A DNA stretch of 64,000 bases. It comes from an uncultured Parolsenella sp. Its GTDB lineage: Bacteria > Actinomycetota > Coriobacteriia > Coriobacteriales > Atopobiaceae. The DNA lies in assembly GCF_934660935.1 (NCBI RefSeq), contig NZ_CAKUIH010000001.1, forward strand, positions 167,453-231,452, in the 5' to 3' direction. A program made the position numbers and the translations under genes. This document shows positions 53,733 through 61,770 of the stretch, piece after piece. A model generated the notes under the pieces. The model worked only from the letters and a program-made list of their open reading frames with translations, searched no databases and was not told the DNA's origin. The first letter of the stretch is position 1. Every line of letters begins with the position of its first letter.

Positions 53733-53781
53733 AAAAACAGATGCGCCCTTTCCTCCATTGATGTTCGAGGAGAGGGCGCAT
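53733..53781. terminator. shared terminator between convergent aroQ fusion and nrdG
   Basis: Fifteen-base arms (53741-53755 with 53767-53781) pair with one wobble that is U-G on the plus strand. The minus-strand side continues into GTTTTTC, giving nrdG a U-tract; the plus side has only TTGTTG. It probably works in both directions. Confidence 0.65.
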
Positions 53782-53869
53782 TGTTGATGATTGCTAGGGG
53801 ATTACGGTCATTGCAAACCAGACCCGGTGACTGCAACAAAGCCACCTTACACCCCTCTTAGACCAGCCA

Positions 53870-54421
53870 TTACATGGAATGCGTGCCGAACACGGGGCCG
53901 TCGTCCCAGAGTGTGATCTGACCCGTCTCGCGCGTCTTAGAAACGTCGATGAGGCGCTGGTTGGATGACCCGCGGAAGCGAAGCGTGATGTCCTTCTCGT
54001 TCGCAACGAATGGCCCATCAACGAGAACGTCGATACAGTCGAGCAATTCGTCAGTGACATTCTCGAGGTATCGCTTACCGCCAGGCACAAGGTCGCGGTC
54101 GTAGACGTAGCCCGTGTAACACCAGATGTCCTTCTCGGGCAGCTCACGGATAACGAGCTCGCACAGCGCGAGGAGTTCCTCCTGGTGCTCAGGCTCCATG
54201 GGGTCACCGCCAAGAAGCGACAGGCCACGAACGTAGGAAGGTCGAAGGCTCTCGATAATCTCGTCTGCTACTTCTTGTGTGAAGGGCTTGCCGAACGTGA
54301 AGCTCTGCGCCTCGTCGTTGAAGCATCCCGGACAGTGAACACGGCAGCCCGAGACGAACAGCGACGTACGCACGCCCACTCCGTTTGCGATGTCACAGTA
54401 TTTAATGGCTCCGTAGTTCAC
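53870..54421 (-). CDS. nrdG: anaerobic ribonucleotide reductase activating protein
   Basis: NrdG is a radical-SAM enzyme that installs the glycyl radical on NrdD. The 183-residue product has the cluster cysteines C26-x3-C30-x2-C33 (CRVHCPGC), then SLLGGDPMEPEHQ. I chose the GTG at 54421 because GGGGGAG lies four bases upstream and it gives the usual NYGAIKYCD start; the open frame continues 17 codons upstream. It follows nrdD on the same strand. Confidence 0.95.
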   Translation of the reverse strand: MNYGAIKYCDIANGVGVRTSLFVSGCRVHCPGCFNDEAQSFTFGKPFTQEVADEIIESLRPSYVRGLSLLGGDPMEPEHQEELLALCELVIRELPEKDIWCYTGYVYDRDLVPGGKRYLENVTDELLDCIDVLVDGPFVANEKDITLRFRGSSNQRLIDVSKTRETGQITLWDDGPVFGTHSM

Positions 54422-54459
54422 GGCTCTCCCCCATGGTGTTTCGGGCTCTCGGTACACAA

Positions 54460-54493
54460 GAGGGCCCCGCAAGGCTCATGCCACGGGGCCCTC
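54460..54493 (-). terminator. hairpin between nrdD and nrdG
   Basis: A perfect ten-base-pair stem (54460-54469 with 54484-54493) is followed on the minus strand by TTGTGT. The U-tract is poor, so it is more likely an attenuator or mRNA stabiliser that lowers nrdG relative to nrdD. Confidence 0.5.
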
Positions 54494-54498
54494 CGAGT

Positions 54499-56721
54499 CT
54501 AAAGGTGCATAACGCGATCGCGGATCTCCTCGGTGCGACCCTGATTCCAGAACTGCGTACCGATATAACCACAGGTACGACGGGCAACATTGAGCTTGCT
54601 CTGGTCGCGGTTGCCGCAGTGCGGGCACTCCCAAACGAGCTTGCCATCATCTTCGACAATCTTAATCTCGCCGTCGTAGCCGCACTCCTGGCAATAGTCG
54701 CTCTTGGTGTTGAGCTCGGCGTACATGATGTTGTCGTAGATGTACTGCAGCAGGCTCATAACAGCCTCGAGGTTATCCTGCATGTTGGGAACCTCGACGT
54801 AAGAGATGGCTCCGCCCGGAGAGAGGCGCTGGAACTCGCTCTCGAACTTGAGCTTCGTGAAGGCGTCGATTTCCTCGCGGACGTTCACGTGGTAGCTGTT
54901 CGTGATGTAGCCGTGGTCGGTGATGCCGGGCACGATGCCAAAGCGGCGCTGCAAGCACTTGGCGAACTTGTACGTCGTCGACTCAAGAGGCGTGCCGTAG
55001 AGGGAGTAGTCGATGTTCTCGGCCTGCTTCCACTCGGTGCACTTGTCGTTCATGCGCTGCATGACGGCAAGGGCAAACGGCGTGGCCTCCGGATCGGTAT
55101 GAGAGTGACCAGTCATGAACTTCACGCACTCGTAGAGGCCCGCATAGCCAAGGCTGATGGTGGAGTAGCCGCCGTACAGCAGCGGGTCGATTGGGGCGCC
55201 CTTGGGCAGACGCGCCAGGGCGCCATACTGCCAGAGAATGGGCGCGGCATCGGAGAGCGTGCCCTTGAGGCGGTCGTGACGGCAGCGAAGGGCCTTGTGG
55301 CAGAGCTCGAGGCGCTCGTCGAAGATCTTCCAGAACTCATCGACGTCGCCCTGAGACGAAAGTGCCACGTCCGGAAGGTTGATCGTCACGACACCCTGGT
55401 TGAAGCGACCATAGTACTTGGGCTTGCCAGGCTGATAGTTGAGGGCGCGGGCGACGTTGTCATAGCCATTGCCCGTGCGATCCGGCGTGAGGAAGCTACG
55501 GCAACCCATGCAGGTATAGCAGTCGCCGTTGCCCGGGGTCTCACCAAGGGAGAGCTTGAGCTCGCGCATCTTCTTCTCGGAGATGTAGTCGGGCACCATG
55601 CGCTTGGCCGTGCACTTGGCGGCAAGTTGCGTCAGGTGGTAGTACTTCTGGCCAGGCCTGATGTTGTCATCCTCGAGCACGTAGATGAGCTTGGGGAACG
55701 CAGGCGTGATCCAGACGCCCGCCTCATTCTTGACGCCCTCGTAGCGCTGGCGCAGCGTCTCCTCGATGATAAGCGCGAGGTCATGCTTCTCCTGGGCGTT
55801 ACGGGCCTCGTTGAGGTACATGAAGACCGTCACGAACGGTGCCTGCCCGTTCGTGGTCATGAGTGTGACGACCTGATACTGAATGGTCTGGACACCACGG
55901 CGGATCTCGTCGAGCAGGCGAACCTCGACAACCTCGGAGACCTTCTCCTCGGAAGCCTCGACCCCAAGGGTCGCAAGCTCGCGCAGGACCTCACGACGAA
56001 TCTTCTGACGGCTGACTTCGACGAACGGAGCGAGGTGCGTCAGCGAGATGGACTGGCCGCCGTACTGCGAGGATGCGACCTGGGCGATGATCTGCGTGGC
56101 GATGTTACAGGCAGTCGAGAAGCTGTGGGGCTTCTCGATGAGGGTGCCGGAAATGACGGTACCGTTCTGGAGCATGTCCTCGAGGTTCACGAGGTCACAG
56201 TTGTGCATGTGCTGGGCATAGTAATCCGAGTCATGGAAGTGGATGACGCCCTCGTTGTGAGCCTCCACGACGTCCTCGGGCAGGAGCATGCGCATGGTGA
56301 GGTCCTTGGAGACCTCGCCGGCCATGTAGTCACGCTGAACAGAGTTGACCGTAGGGTTCTTGTTCGAGTTCTCCTGCTTGACCTCTTCGTTGTTGCACTC
56401 GATAAGGGAGAGGATCTTGTCATCCGTCGTGTTGTTCTGGCGCTTTAGGCCCTGAACATAACGATAGGTGATGTAGTTGCGAGCAACCGAGAAGGAGCCC
56501 TTGGCCATGATCTGGTCCTCGACCATGTCCTGTACTTCCTCAACCGTAACGGTGTGACCGCAGGCAAGAGCCTCAGCCTCAACAGCGTCGCCGGCATCGA
56601 GAATTTGCTGGTGCGTGAGACGCTGCTCGGGCGGAACGGTGATATTGGCACGCTCGATGGCGGAGACGATCTTGGTCACATCAAAGGTGACCTCTGAGCC
56701 GTTTCGCTTGACGATCTTCAT
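54499..56721 (-). CDS. nrdD: anaerobic ribonucleoside-triphosphate reductase (class III)
   Basis: NrdD reduces ribonucleoside triphosphates in the absence of oxygen. The 740-residue product has an N-terminal ATP-cone (1-95), the catalytic barrel, the CYTCMGCR segment, the zinc-site CQECG and CPHCG near the end, and the glycyl-radical motif RTCGYIG (G718 the likely radical). I chose the ATG at 56721 because GGAGG lies six bases upstream. It is the only ribonucleotide reductase in the window and fits strict anaerobic growth. Confidence 0.97.
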   Translation of the reverse strand: MKIVKRNGSEVTFDVTKIVSAIERANITVPPEQRLTHQQILDAGDAVEAEALACGHTVTVEEVQDMVEDQIMAKGSFSVARNYITYRYVQGLKRQNNTTDDKILSLIECNNEEVKQENSNKNPTVNSVQRDYMAGEVSKDLTMRMLLPEDVVEAHNEGVIHFHDSDYYAQHMHNCDLVNLEDMLQNGTVISGTLIEKPHSFSTACNIATQIIAQVASSQYGGQSISLTHLAPFVEVSRQKIRREVLRELATLGVEASEEKVSEVVEVRLLDEIRRGVQTIQYQVVTLMTTNGQAPFVTVFMYLNEARNAQEKHDLALIIEETLRQRYEGVKNEAGVWITPAFPKLIYVLEDDNIRPGQKYYHLTQLAAKCTAKRMVPDYISEKKMRELKLSLGETPGNGDCYTCMGCRSFLTPDRTGNGYDNVARALNYQPGKPKYYGRFNQGVVTINLPDVALSSQGDVDEFWKIFDERLELCHKALRCRHDRLKGTLSDAAPILWQYGALARLPKGAPIDPLLYGGYSTISLGYAGLYECVKFMTGHSHTDPEATPFALAVMQRMNDKCTEWKQAENIDYSLYGTPLESTTYKFAKCLQRRFGIVPGITDHGYITNSYHVNVREEIDAFTKLKFESEFQRLSPGGAISYVEVPNMQDNLEAVMSLLQYIYDNIMYAELNTKSDYCQECGYDGEIKIVEDDGKLVWECPHCGNRDQSKLNVARRTCGYIGTQFWNQGRTEEIRDRVMHL

Positions 56722-56796
56722 TGCATGCCTCCAATTCAAGTCGCGGACTGGCCGCGAGGCAAATCTGTACGCAAAATAACGCTTCGAACACCAGGC

Positions 56797-56848
56797 GCGT
56801 TAGGATGGAGCCTGCCATGCTCGCGTCCGGCAGGCTCCATCCTAACGC
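56797..56848 (-). repeat. perfect 20-bp inverted repeat upstream of nrdD
   Basis: Arms 56797-56816 and 56829-56848 are exact reverse complements with a 12-base spacer. No U-tract follows on either strand. Transcripts from the proposed nrdD promoter would carry this hairpin in a leader of about 185 bases. Confidence 0.9.
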
Positions 56849-56912
56849 ACCAACAAGACAAAAGAAGACTTGACATTGGCAAGATAGATACAACCCGCTG
56901 GCGGTTTAATTT

Positions 56913-56934
56913 CTTATACCCCAAGATATTGTGT
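56913..56934 (-). promoter_or_regulatory. candidate NrdR box over the nrdD promoter
   Basis: Positions 56919-56934 match the published 16-base NrdR palindrome consensus at 13 positions by eye. On the minus strand it directly precedes TATAAG (56918-56913), a plausible -10, so repressor binding would cover the promoter. Only one box was found; NrdR sites usually come in pairs, which lowers confidence. Confidence 0.5.
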
Positions 56935-57115
56935 TTCAGCAGGTCTAAGGCCTATGGAATAAATGCGAAGAAAACAACTATCGCCCATCTTTCGGCGAAC
57001 GGCCCGAGTCCCCACACAAGGAGCTCAAGATTCGACCTTCAGTCAAGGATGGCGTACCATTGGACAGCATATGACGACCATACTCCGGGATTACAGGCCG
57101 GAGGATTAACACAAT

Positions 57116-57130
57116 GGCGCGCGAAGCGCC
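57116..57130 (+). other. small hairpin before the trpS ribosome binding site
   Basis: GGCGC pairs with GCGCC around GCGAA, immediately before GGGAGG. It lies between two possible trpS starts and could bias their use. Confidence 0.4.
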
Positions 57131-57143
57131 GGGAGGAAGAGAC

Positions 57144-58205
57144 ATGCCCAACGAAGGAAGCTATGAGGTTGCCCTCGAGCGCAGCAACCGCATCCGCACG
57201 GACCTGCCCGAGCACCCCGAGCGTTACACGATGCTCACTGGAGACCGCCCGACGGGTCGCCTCCACCTCGGCCACTACTTTGGCACCCTGCAGAGCCGCG
57301 TCGAGCTTCAGAACATGGGCGTCCACACCAACGTCCTCATCGCGGACTACCAAGTCATCACGGACCGTGACACGACCGAGCACATCCGCGACAACGTCTA
57401 TAACATGGTCATGGACTACCTCGCCTGCGGCCTGGACCCTGACAAGACGATGATCTACACGCATTCCTCCGTGCCTGCGGCAAACCAGCTCATGCTGCCG
57501 TTCCTGTCGCTCGTTTCCGAGGCAGAGCTCTCCCGCAACCCGACGGTCAAGGCCGAGATGGAGGCGAGCGGCCACGAGCTTACCGGCCTGCTCCTCACCT
57601 ATCCCGTCCACCAGGCCTGCGACATCCTGTTCTGCAAGGGCAACGTGGTTCCGGTTGGCCGAGACCAGCTCCCACACATCGAACTCACGCGCACCATTGC
57701 CCGCAAATTCAACAAGCGCTACTGCAAGGACACCAAGCCCGTCTTCCCGATGGTCAACGCGCTTCTCTCCGACACTCCCCTGCTCCCCGGCCTCGACGGT
57801 CGCAAGATGAGCAAGTCCTACGGCAATGCCATCTCCATCTCCATGACGCCCGAGGAGACGGCGGAGCGCATCAAGAAGAGTCAGACGGATGGTGAGCGCA
57901 TGATCACGTTTGACCCCGAGAACCGTCCCGGCGTCTCCGGTCTGCTCTCCACCGCCGCCATCTGCACGGGCCGCTCCGAGGTCGAGATCGCAGAGGAAAT
58001 TGGCATGAGCGGCGCTGGCGCCCTCAAGAAGTACGTGACGGAGGCGGTGAACAATCGCTTCGCCGAGATTCGCGAGCGTCGTCACGTGTACGAGAACGAT
58101 CTTGACTACGTGAAGGACGTCCTCGCCGAGGGAAACCGCCGCGCCAACGAGATTGCCGAGGCTACCCTGGCCGAGGTCTGCGAGGCCATGGGGATGACGT
58201 ACTAG
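57144..58205 (+). CDS. trpS: tryptophanyl-tRNA synthetase
   Basis: TrpRS charges tRNA-Trp. The 353-residue class I enzyme has the HIGH-type GRLHLGHYFG near residue 40 and the KMSKS-type loop in GRKMSKSYGNAI, plus FPMVNALLSD. I chose the ATG at 57144 with GGGAGG seven bases upstream. An in-frame ATG at 57114 also has GGAGG, nine bases away, and would add ten residues; both may be used. No tryptophan operon is adjacent. Confidence 0.95.
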   Translation: MPNEGSYEVALERSNRIRTDLPEHPERYTMLTGDRPTGRLHLGHYFGTLQSRVELQNMGVHTNVLIADYQVITDRDTTEHIRDNVYNMVMDYLACGLDPDKTMIYTHSSVPAANQLMLPFLSLVSEAELSRNPTVKAEMEASGHELTGLLLTYPVHQACDILFCKGNVVPVGRDQLPHIELTRTIARKFNKRYCKDTKPVFPMVNALLSDTPLLPGLDGRKMSKSYGNAISISMTPEETAERIKKSQTDGERMITFDPENRPGVSGLLSTAAICTGRSEVEIAEEIGMSGAGALKKYVTEAVNNRFAEIRERRHVYENDLDYVKDVLAEGNRRANEIAEATLAEVCEAMGMTY

Positions 58206-58230
58206 CGCCATTAGTCCCGAAACCGTAAGC

Positions 58231-58314
58231 CCCACCCCCGCGCTTCTCCACTCAAAAAGCTCTTGCCGCAAGAACGGCGGCAAGAGAACTCGTGGCGAAG
58301 CGCGGAGGTGGGGC
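58231..58314 (-). terminator. nested inverted repeats between trpS and the C_GCAxxG_C_C gene
   Basis: Inner stem: ten perfect pairs (58261-58270 with 58278-58287), followed on the minus strand by CTTTTT, an intrinsic terminator for the gene at 58383. Outer stem: 17-base arms (58231-58247 with 58298-58314) with one non-matching position that is a U-G wobble in minus-strand RNA. The two convergent genes share the structure. Confidence 0.8.
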
Positions 58315-58382
58315 ATTCTTGTAGCTATAGCGCGCGTGGCCTCGCGGGCCTCGCGGCGGCGGGGTTGCCATAGGGGGCAAAG

Positions 58383-58808
58383 CTACTTGAGGAAGGTGTC
58401 GGGGAAAAGGACTTGCTCGACGAGGTCGCAGGCGGTTGAGATGCAGATGGGGCACGGGACCGCGACGGAGCCCTCGCCTTCAAGACCCTTGAGGACTCGG
58501 CAAGTCACGGAACCGTTCTTCTCCTCGAATCGATTGAGGAGCTCGCGAGAGAGGGCGTAGCTCGCCTTCTTGGTGGACGGGTTCTCGAGGTTGCCGTCGC
58601 TCGTGGCGAGACTAGCGAGGTAGACGGCACCGGAAAGCGCGCCGCAGGTGCCAAGCATCCCGCCCATGCCAAGGCCAAAGGCCTCGGTCGAACGGAAGGC
58701 CTCCTCCTCTGAGACGCCAGCAAGGTCGCAATAGGTGCAGGCAACGGCCTGAGCGCAGTTGTAGCCCTTCTTATGGCGTTCTGCAGCAAGGACGGCTCTA
58801 GATTCCAA
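58383..58808 (-). CDS. C_GCAxxG_C_C family protein (probable redox protein)
   Basis: A 141-residue cysteine-rich protein matching the C_GCAxxG_C_C pattern: KGYNCAQAVACTYCD near the N-terminus, then MGGMLGTCGALSGAV and CPICISTACDLV. The conserved cysteines suggest metal or redox function, but the reaction is unknown. The start is a TTG at 58808 with AAAGGAG upstream. Confidence 0.85.
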   Translation of the reverse strand: MESRAVLAAERHKKGYNCAQAVACTYCDLAGVSEEEAFRSTEAFGLGMGGMLGTCGALSGAVYLASLATSDGNLENPSTKKASYALSRELLNRFEEKNGSVTCRVLKGLEGEGSVAVPCPICISTACDLVEQVLFPDTFLK

Positions 58809-58902
58809 AACGACTCCTTTCGCCGCGTATCACGCGACAACAATCAAGCCCGGTAACTCGAGACACCGAGCGCAGACGAATTAAAGATCACCGGCGGCAC
58901 CG

Positions 58903-59256
58903 CTACTCTGAGTCCTCGGGAAGAAGGCCCATACCGAGGTTCTTGCCTCCGAGTACGTGCATGTGGAAGTGCATGACCGTCTGGCCCGCATCCGCACCCG
59001 CGTTAGAGATAACTCGGTAGCCAGACTCCTCGAGGCCCTCTGCCTTCACGACCTCGGAGATAGCATGGGTCATGGCAGCGAGAGTCTCGGCGGGAACGCC
59101 ATCGCAGATGTTGGCATAGTGCTTCTTGGGGATAACGAGAACATGCGTCGGGGCCTGAGGGTCGAGGTCGCGAAAAGCAATAACCTCGTCATCCTCGAAT
59201 ACAACGTTGGAGGGAATCTCATGGTTGGCAATCTTGCAGAAGATGCAATCAGACAT
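58903..59256 (-). CDS. HIT-family nucleotide-binding protein
   Basis: A 117-residue HINT-like protein with CIFCKIANHEIPSNVVFED, FRDLDPQAPTHVLVIPKKHY and the histidine triad HFHMHVLGG. Such proteins hydrolyse nucleoside phosphoramidates. The ATG at 59256 has AGGAG and lies eight bases after xseB. Confidence 0.94.
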   Translation of the reverse strand: MSDCIFCKIANHEIPSNVVFEDDEVIAFRDLDPQAPTHVLVIPKKHYANICDGVPAETLAAMTHAISEVVKAEGLEESGYRVISNAGADAGQTVMHFHMHVLGGKNLGMGLLPEDSE

Positions 59257-59264
59257 TGTTTCTC

Positions 59265-59525
59265 CTAATCTTCGCTTGTGGCTGCCGTCGTATCAGGTGC
59301 GACGACCTCACTGGTGGTGTCGAGCAAGACCTTAACCTTCTGCTCAGCGTTGGTAAGACGCTCGCGAAGGCTTTTCAATAGCTCGACACCTCGAGCATAA
59401 CGCGCAAGGGCGTCCTCAAGCTCAAGATCGCCGCTCTCGAGAGAACGCACGACTTGCTCAAGCTCAATCGAAGCCTCCTTGAAGGAAAGCTCCTCGACTG
59501 GAGCCTCCGAGTTCTTATCCGCCAT
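59265..59525 (-). CDS. xseB: exodeoxyribonuclease VII small subunit
   Basis: XseB combines with XseA to degrade single-stranded DNA. The 86-residue product has the typical helical pair LSFKEASIELEQVVRSLESG and LELEDALARYARGVELLK. I chose the ATG at 59525; an upstream GTG has no ribosome binding site. It lies 44 bases after xseA. Confidence 0.92.
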   Translation of the reverse strand: MADKNSEAPVEELSFKEASIELEQVVRSLESGDLELEDALARYARGVELLKSLRERLTNAEQKVKVLLDTTSEVVAPDTTAATSED

Positions 59526-59569
59526 ATCCAAAACCGCCTTTCCGCCGGTAAGCACCAGCTATGTCGAAT

Positions 59570-60961
59570 TTAATCACAGGTTCCAGTAACGGAGGCTTCG
59601 AAGCTACCCGCCCCGACACGAACGCTAACAGAGTCTCCAACGGTCAAAGACGAAGCATCGGTGATGACATGCCCGGCCTCATCGCGAGCGATGGCGTATC
59701 CGCGCCCGAGGACCTTCAAAGGTGAGAGCGCGTCCAAAGTCGCCGCCATGCTTGAAACCATTGCCTCATGAGGACGTAGCATACGGGATGCCGCAGCGTC
59801 GAGGCGAACAGAATAGTCTTCCAATGAGCTAGCCTTACGACCCAAGGCACGCGGCAAAGCATCTACCAGACGCTGCTCAGACTGCATGAGAGCGACGGCA
59901 CGATCATCAATGAGGGACTCCGGATTCGTGAGGCACCGGCGTTTGGCAAGGCCTTCGAGCCGGACCCGTTCGCGATCGAGAAGCGTCGCCATTCCGCGCG
60001 CAAGCGAAGTATCGACCTGCTCGAGAGAGCGCGCATCGGCGGCGAGCGCAAGGTCCATAGCTCGCGCCAAGCGCTCCCGACGCCCGTTAATCGAGGTCAC
60101 AATCTCATCGAGAGCCGGAGCCACGCTTTCTGCGGCAGCCGTGGGCGTTGAAGTTCGACGGTCCGCAACATCATCGCAGATCGAGTTGTCCGGCTCGTGG
60201 CCAATGCCCGTAATGACGGGGACGGGACAAGCGGAAACCGCCCGAGCAAGAGTTTCGTCATTGAAGGTCATGAGGTCCTCATAAGAACCCCCACCTCGGA
60301 CAAGCAAGATTGCGTCTGGATTAGAAGCCGCGGCAACCTCAAGAGCGCGAATGATGGTAGCGGGAGCTCCGGGACCCTGGACCTGGCACCCCACAGCATC
60401 GATCTCAACAAGTGGGTTGCGCCGGCGGAGCGTCCGTTTAACATCGTCGATCACGGAGCCAGAAAGGCTCGTGACCACGGCAACACGCGTGCAAAAACGC
60501 ATAATCGGCCGTTTGCGAGCCGGGTCCATGAGACCCTCGATCTTGAGCTTCTCTCGAAGAAGAGCAACCTGTTGCCTCAAAAGCCCCTCTCCGGAAACGG
60601 AGATGCGGCTCGCAATAAACGAAAGCCTGCCAGACCCGACGTAGACATCAAACTTACCCCGGAGTTCGAGCTGCATGCCGTCACGCAGCTCGATGCCACT
60701 CGATGCATAGACGCCGCGCCATACGATGACGTCCATCGCAGCAGATTCGTCCTTGACTTGAAAGTAGCAGTGGCCAGACCGAGCGTTGGGACCCCTAAAG
60801 CCCGTGACCTCACCGGTCACGAGGAAGGAACCCATCTCCCCCACACGAGCCTTCGCGGCGCCCACGGCAGAGCTCACTGAGATTGGCTCTCGCGATGCAG
60901 CGTCAAGAGCAGCAGATGCGAAGTCTATGCTGCCGCTCGTCTCCTCGCGTCCCCAGGCCAT
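59570..60961 (-). CDS. xseA: exodeoxyribonuclease VII large subunit
   Basis: Catalytic subunit of exonuclease VII. The 463-residue product has an N-terminal OB fold (about 28-125), the catalytic region with VVTSLSGSVIDDVKRTL, AILLVRGGGSYEDLMTFND and PVITGIGHEPDNSICDDVADRR, and a long helical region. Its ATG directly follows the stop of the zinc-peptidase gene. Confidence 0.95.
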   Translation of the reverse strand: MAWGREETSGSIDFASAALDAASREPISVSSAVGAAKARVGEMGSFLVTGEVTGFRGPNARSGHCYFQVKDESAAMDVIVWRGVYASSGIELRDGMQLELRGKFDVYVGSGRLSFIASRISVSGEGLLRQQVALLREKLKIEGLMDPARKRPIMRFCTRVAVVTSLSGSVIDDVKRTLRRRNPLVEIDAVGCQVQGPGAPATIIRALEVAAASNPDAILLVRGGGSYEDLMTFNDETLARAVSACPVPVITGIGHEPDNSICDDVADRRTSTPTAAAESVAPALDEIVTSINGRRERLARAMDLALAADARSLEQVDTSLARGMATLLDRERVRLEGLAKRRCLTNPESLIDDRAVALMQSEQRLVDALPRALGRKASSLEDYSVRLDAAASRMLRPHEAMVSSMAATLDALSPLKVLGRGYAIARDEAGHVITDASSLTVGDSVSVRVGAGSFEASVTGTCD

Positions 60962-61666
60962 TTAGTCATTCCTCCGCTGAACACGAGAAAGGTAGTAGAG
61001 AAGCTGGAGCACCGACACGAGCGCGGCAGCAACGTACGTCAGTGCCGCAGCGATTAGCACCTTACGCGCGCCGCGGACCGCAGTCTCGCTCATGCCGCTA
61101 CGCTCGAGATAGGCAACGGCGCGACGAGAGGCATCGAACTCGACCGGAAGCGTCACGATCTGAAAAATGACCGAGAAAGCAAAGAGGATGACGGCAAGCT
61201 GCACAAGGCCAGCAAGACCAATGGCTACGCCGGCGAAGAACACGATCATCCATACGTTGGACGTGAAGTTAACGATAGGCACGAGAGCGGAGCGAACCTT
61301 CACCGGGATGTATCCCCTTGAATGCTGGACCGCGTGGCCAGCTTCGTGACAAGCAACGGCCGCGCTCGCGACGGAGCCGCCGCTCAGGTTGGCACGCGAA
61401 AGGTTGAGAACATTCGAGCGCGGATCGAAGTTATCCGTTAGCTCACCCGCGATAGGCTGAATCCTCATGCCGGAGACGCCTTCGTCAGCAAGCATACGCT
61501 CTGCTACCTGGGCTCCAGTAAGCCCGCAATCAAGCCCGACTTTAGACCACATCTTATACGTCGACTTAATATATGACTGCGTGACGAGGCCAAGCAGGGT
61601 AGACACAAGAACCAAGACGAGGTACGAGGTGTCATACCCCATCCCGTAGCCCATGCCGTAGTACAT
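60962..61666 (-). CDS. YugP-type zinc metallopeptidase
   Basis: A 234-residue membrane protein with an N-terminal membrane helix, the zinc-binding HEAGH in VACHEAGHAVQHS, and two or three C-terminal membrane helices, as in the YugP (Zn_peptidase_2) family. The substrate is unknown. I chose the ATG at 61666 with GGGGG upstream. It heads a probable operon with xseA, xseB and the HIT gene. Confidence 0.92.
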   Translation of the reverse strand: MYYGMGYGMGYDTSYLVLVLVSTLLGLVTQSYIKSTYKMWSKVGLDCGLTGAQVAERMLADEGVSGMRIQPIAGELTDNFDPRSNVLNLSRANLSGGSVASAAVACHEAGHAVQHSRGYIPVKVRSALVPIVNFTSNVWMIVFFAGVAIGLAGLVQLAVILFAFSVIFQIVTLPVEFDASRRAVAYLERSGMSETAVRGARKVLIAAALTYVAAALVSVLQLLYYLSRVQRRND

Positions 61667-61716
61667 ACGAACCCCCAATCAGTGAATTTCTTTGAGTATG
61701 TACCCAAAGCCGGACA

Positions 61717-61746
61717 CAAAAGGAGCCGGACTACTCACCCGGCTCC
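61717..61746 (-). terminator. intrinsic terminator after rnd
   Basis: GGAGCCGG pairs with CCGGCTCC (61722-61729 with 61739-61746), followed on the minus strand by TTTTGTG. It lies between rnd and the zinc-peptidase operon. Confidence 0.8.
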
Positions 61747-61770
61747 CCAAAAGAACATGCGCTATGTAGC

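Larger units (their letters stand above)
56722..57143. other. 422-base divergent region between nrdD and trpS
   Basis: Contains a perfect 20-base inverted repeat, a candidate NrdR box and nrdD -10 element on the minus side, and a short hairpin before trpS. I see no gene and no T-box consensus for trpS. Confidence 0.7.

Noticed and set aside
56950..57143. T-box or trp attenuator before trpS
   Set aside because: I searched by eye for the T-box core (GGTGG...ACCGCG) and for a run of Trp codons in a leader peptide and found neither.
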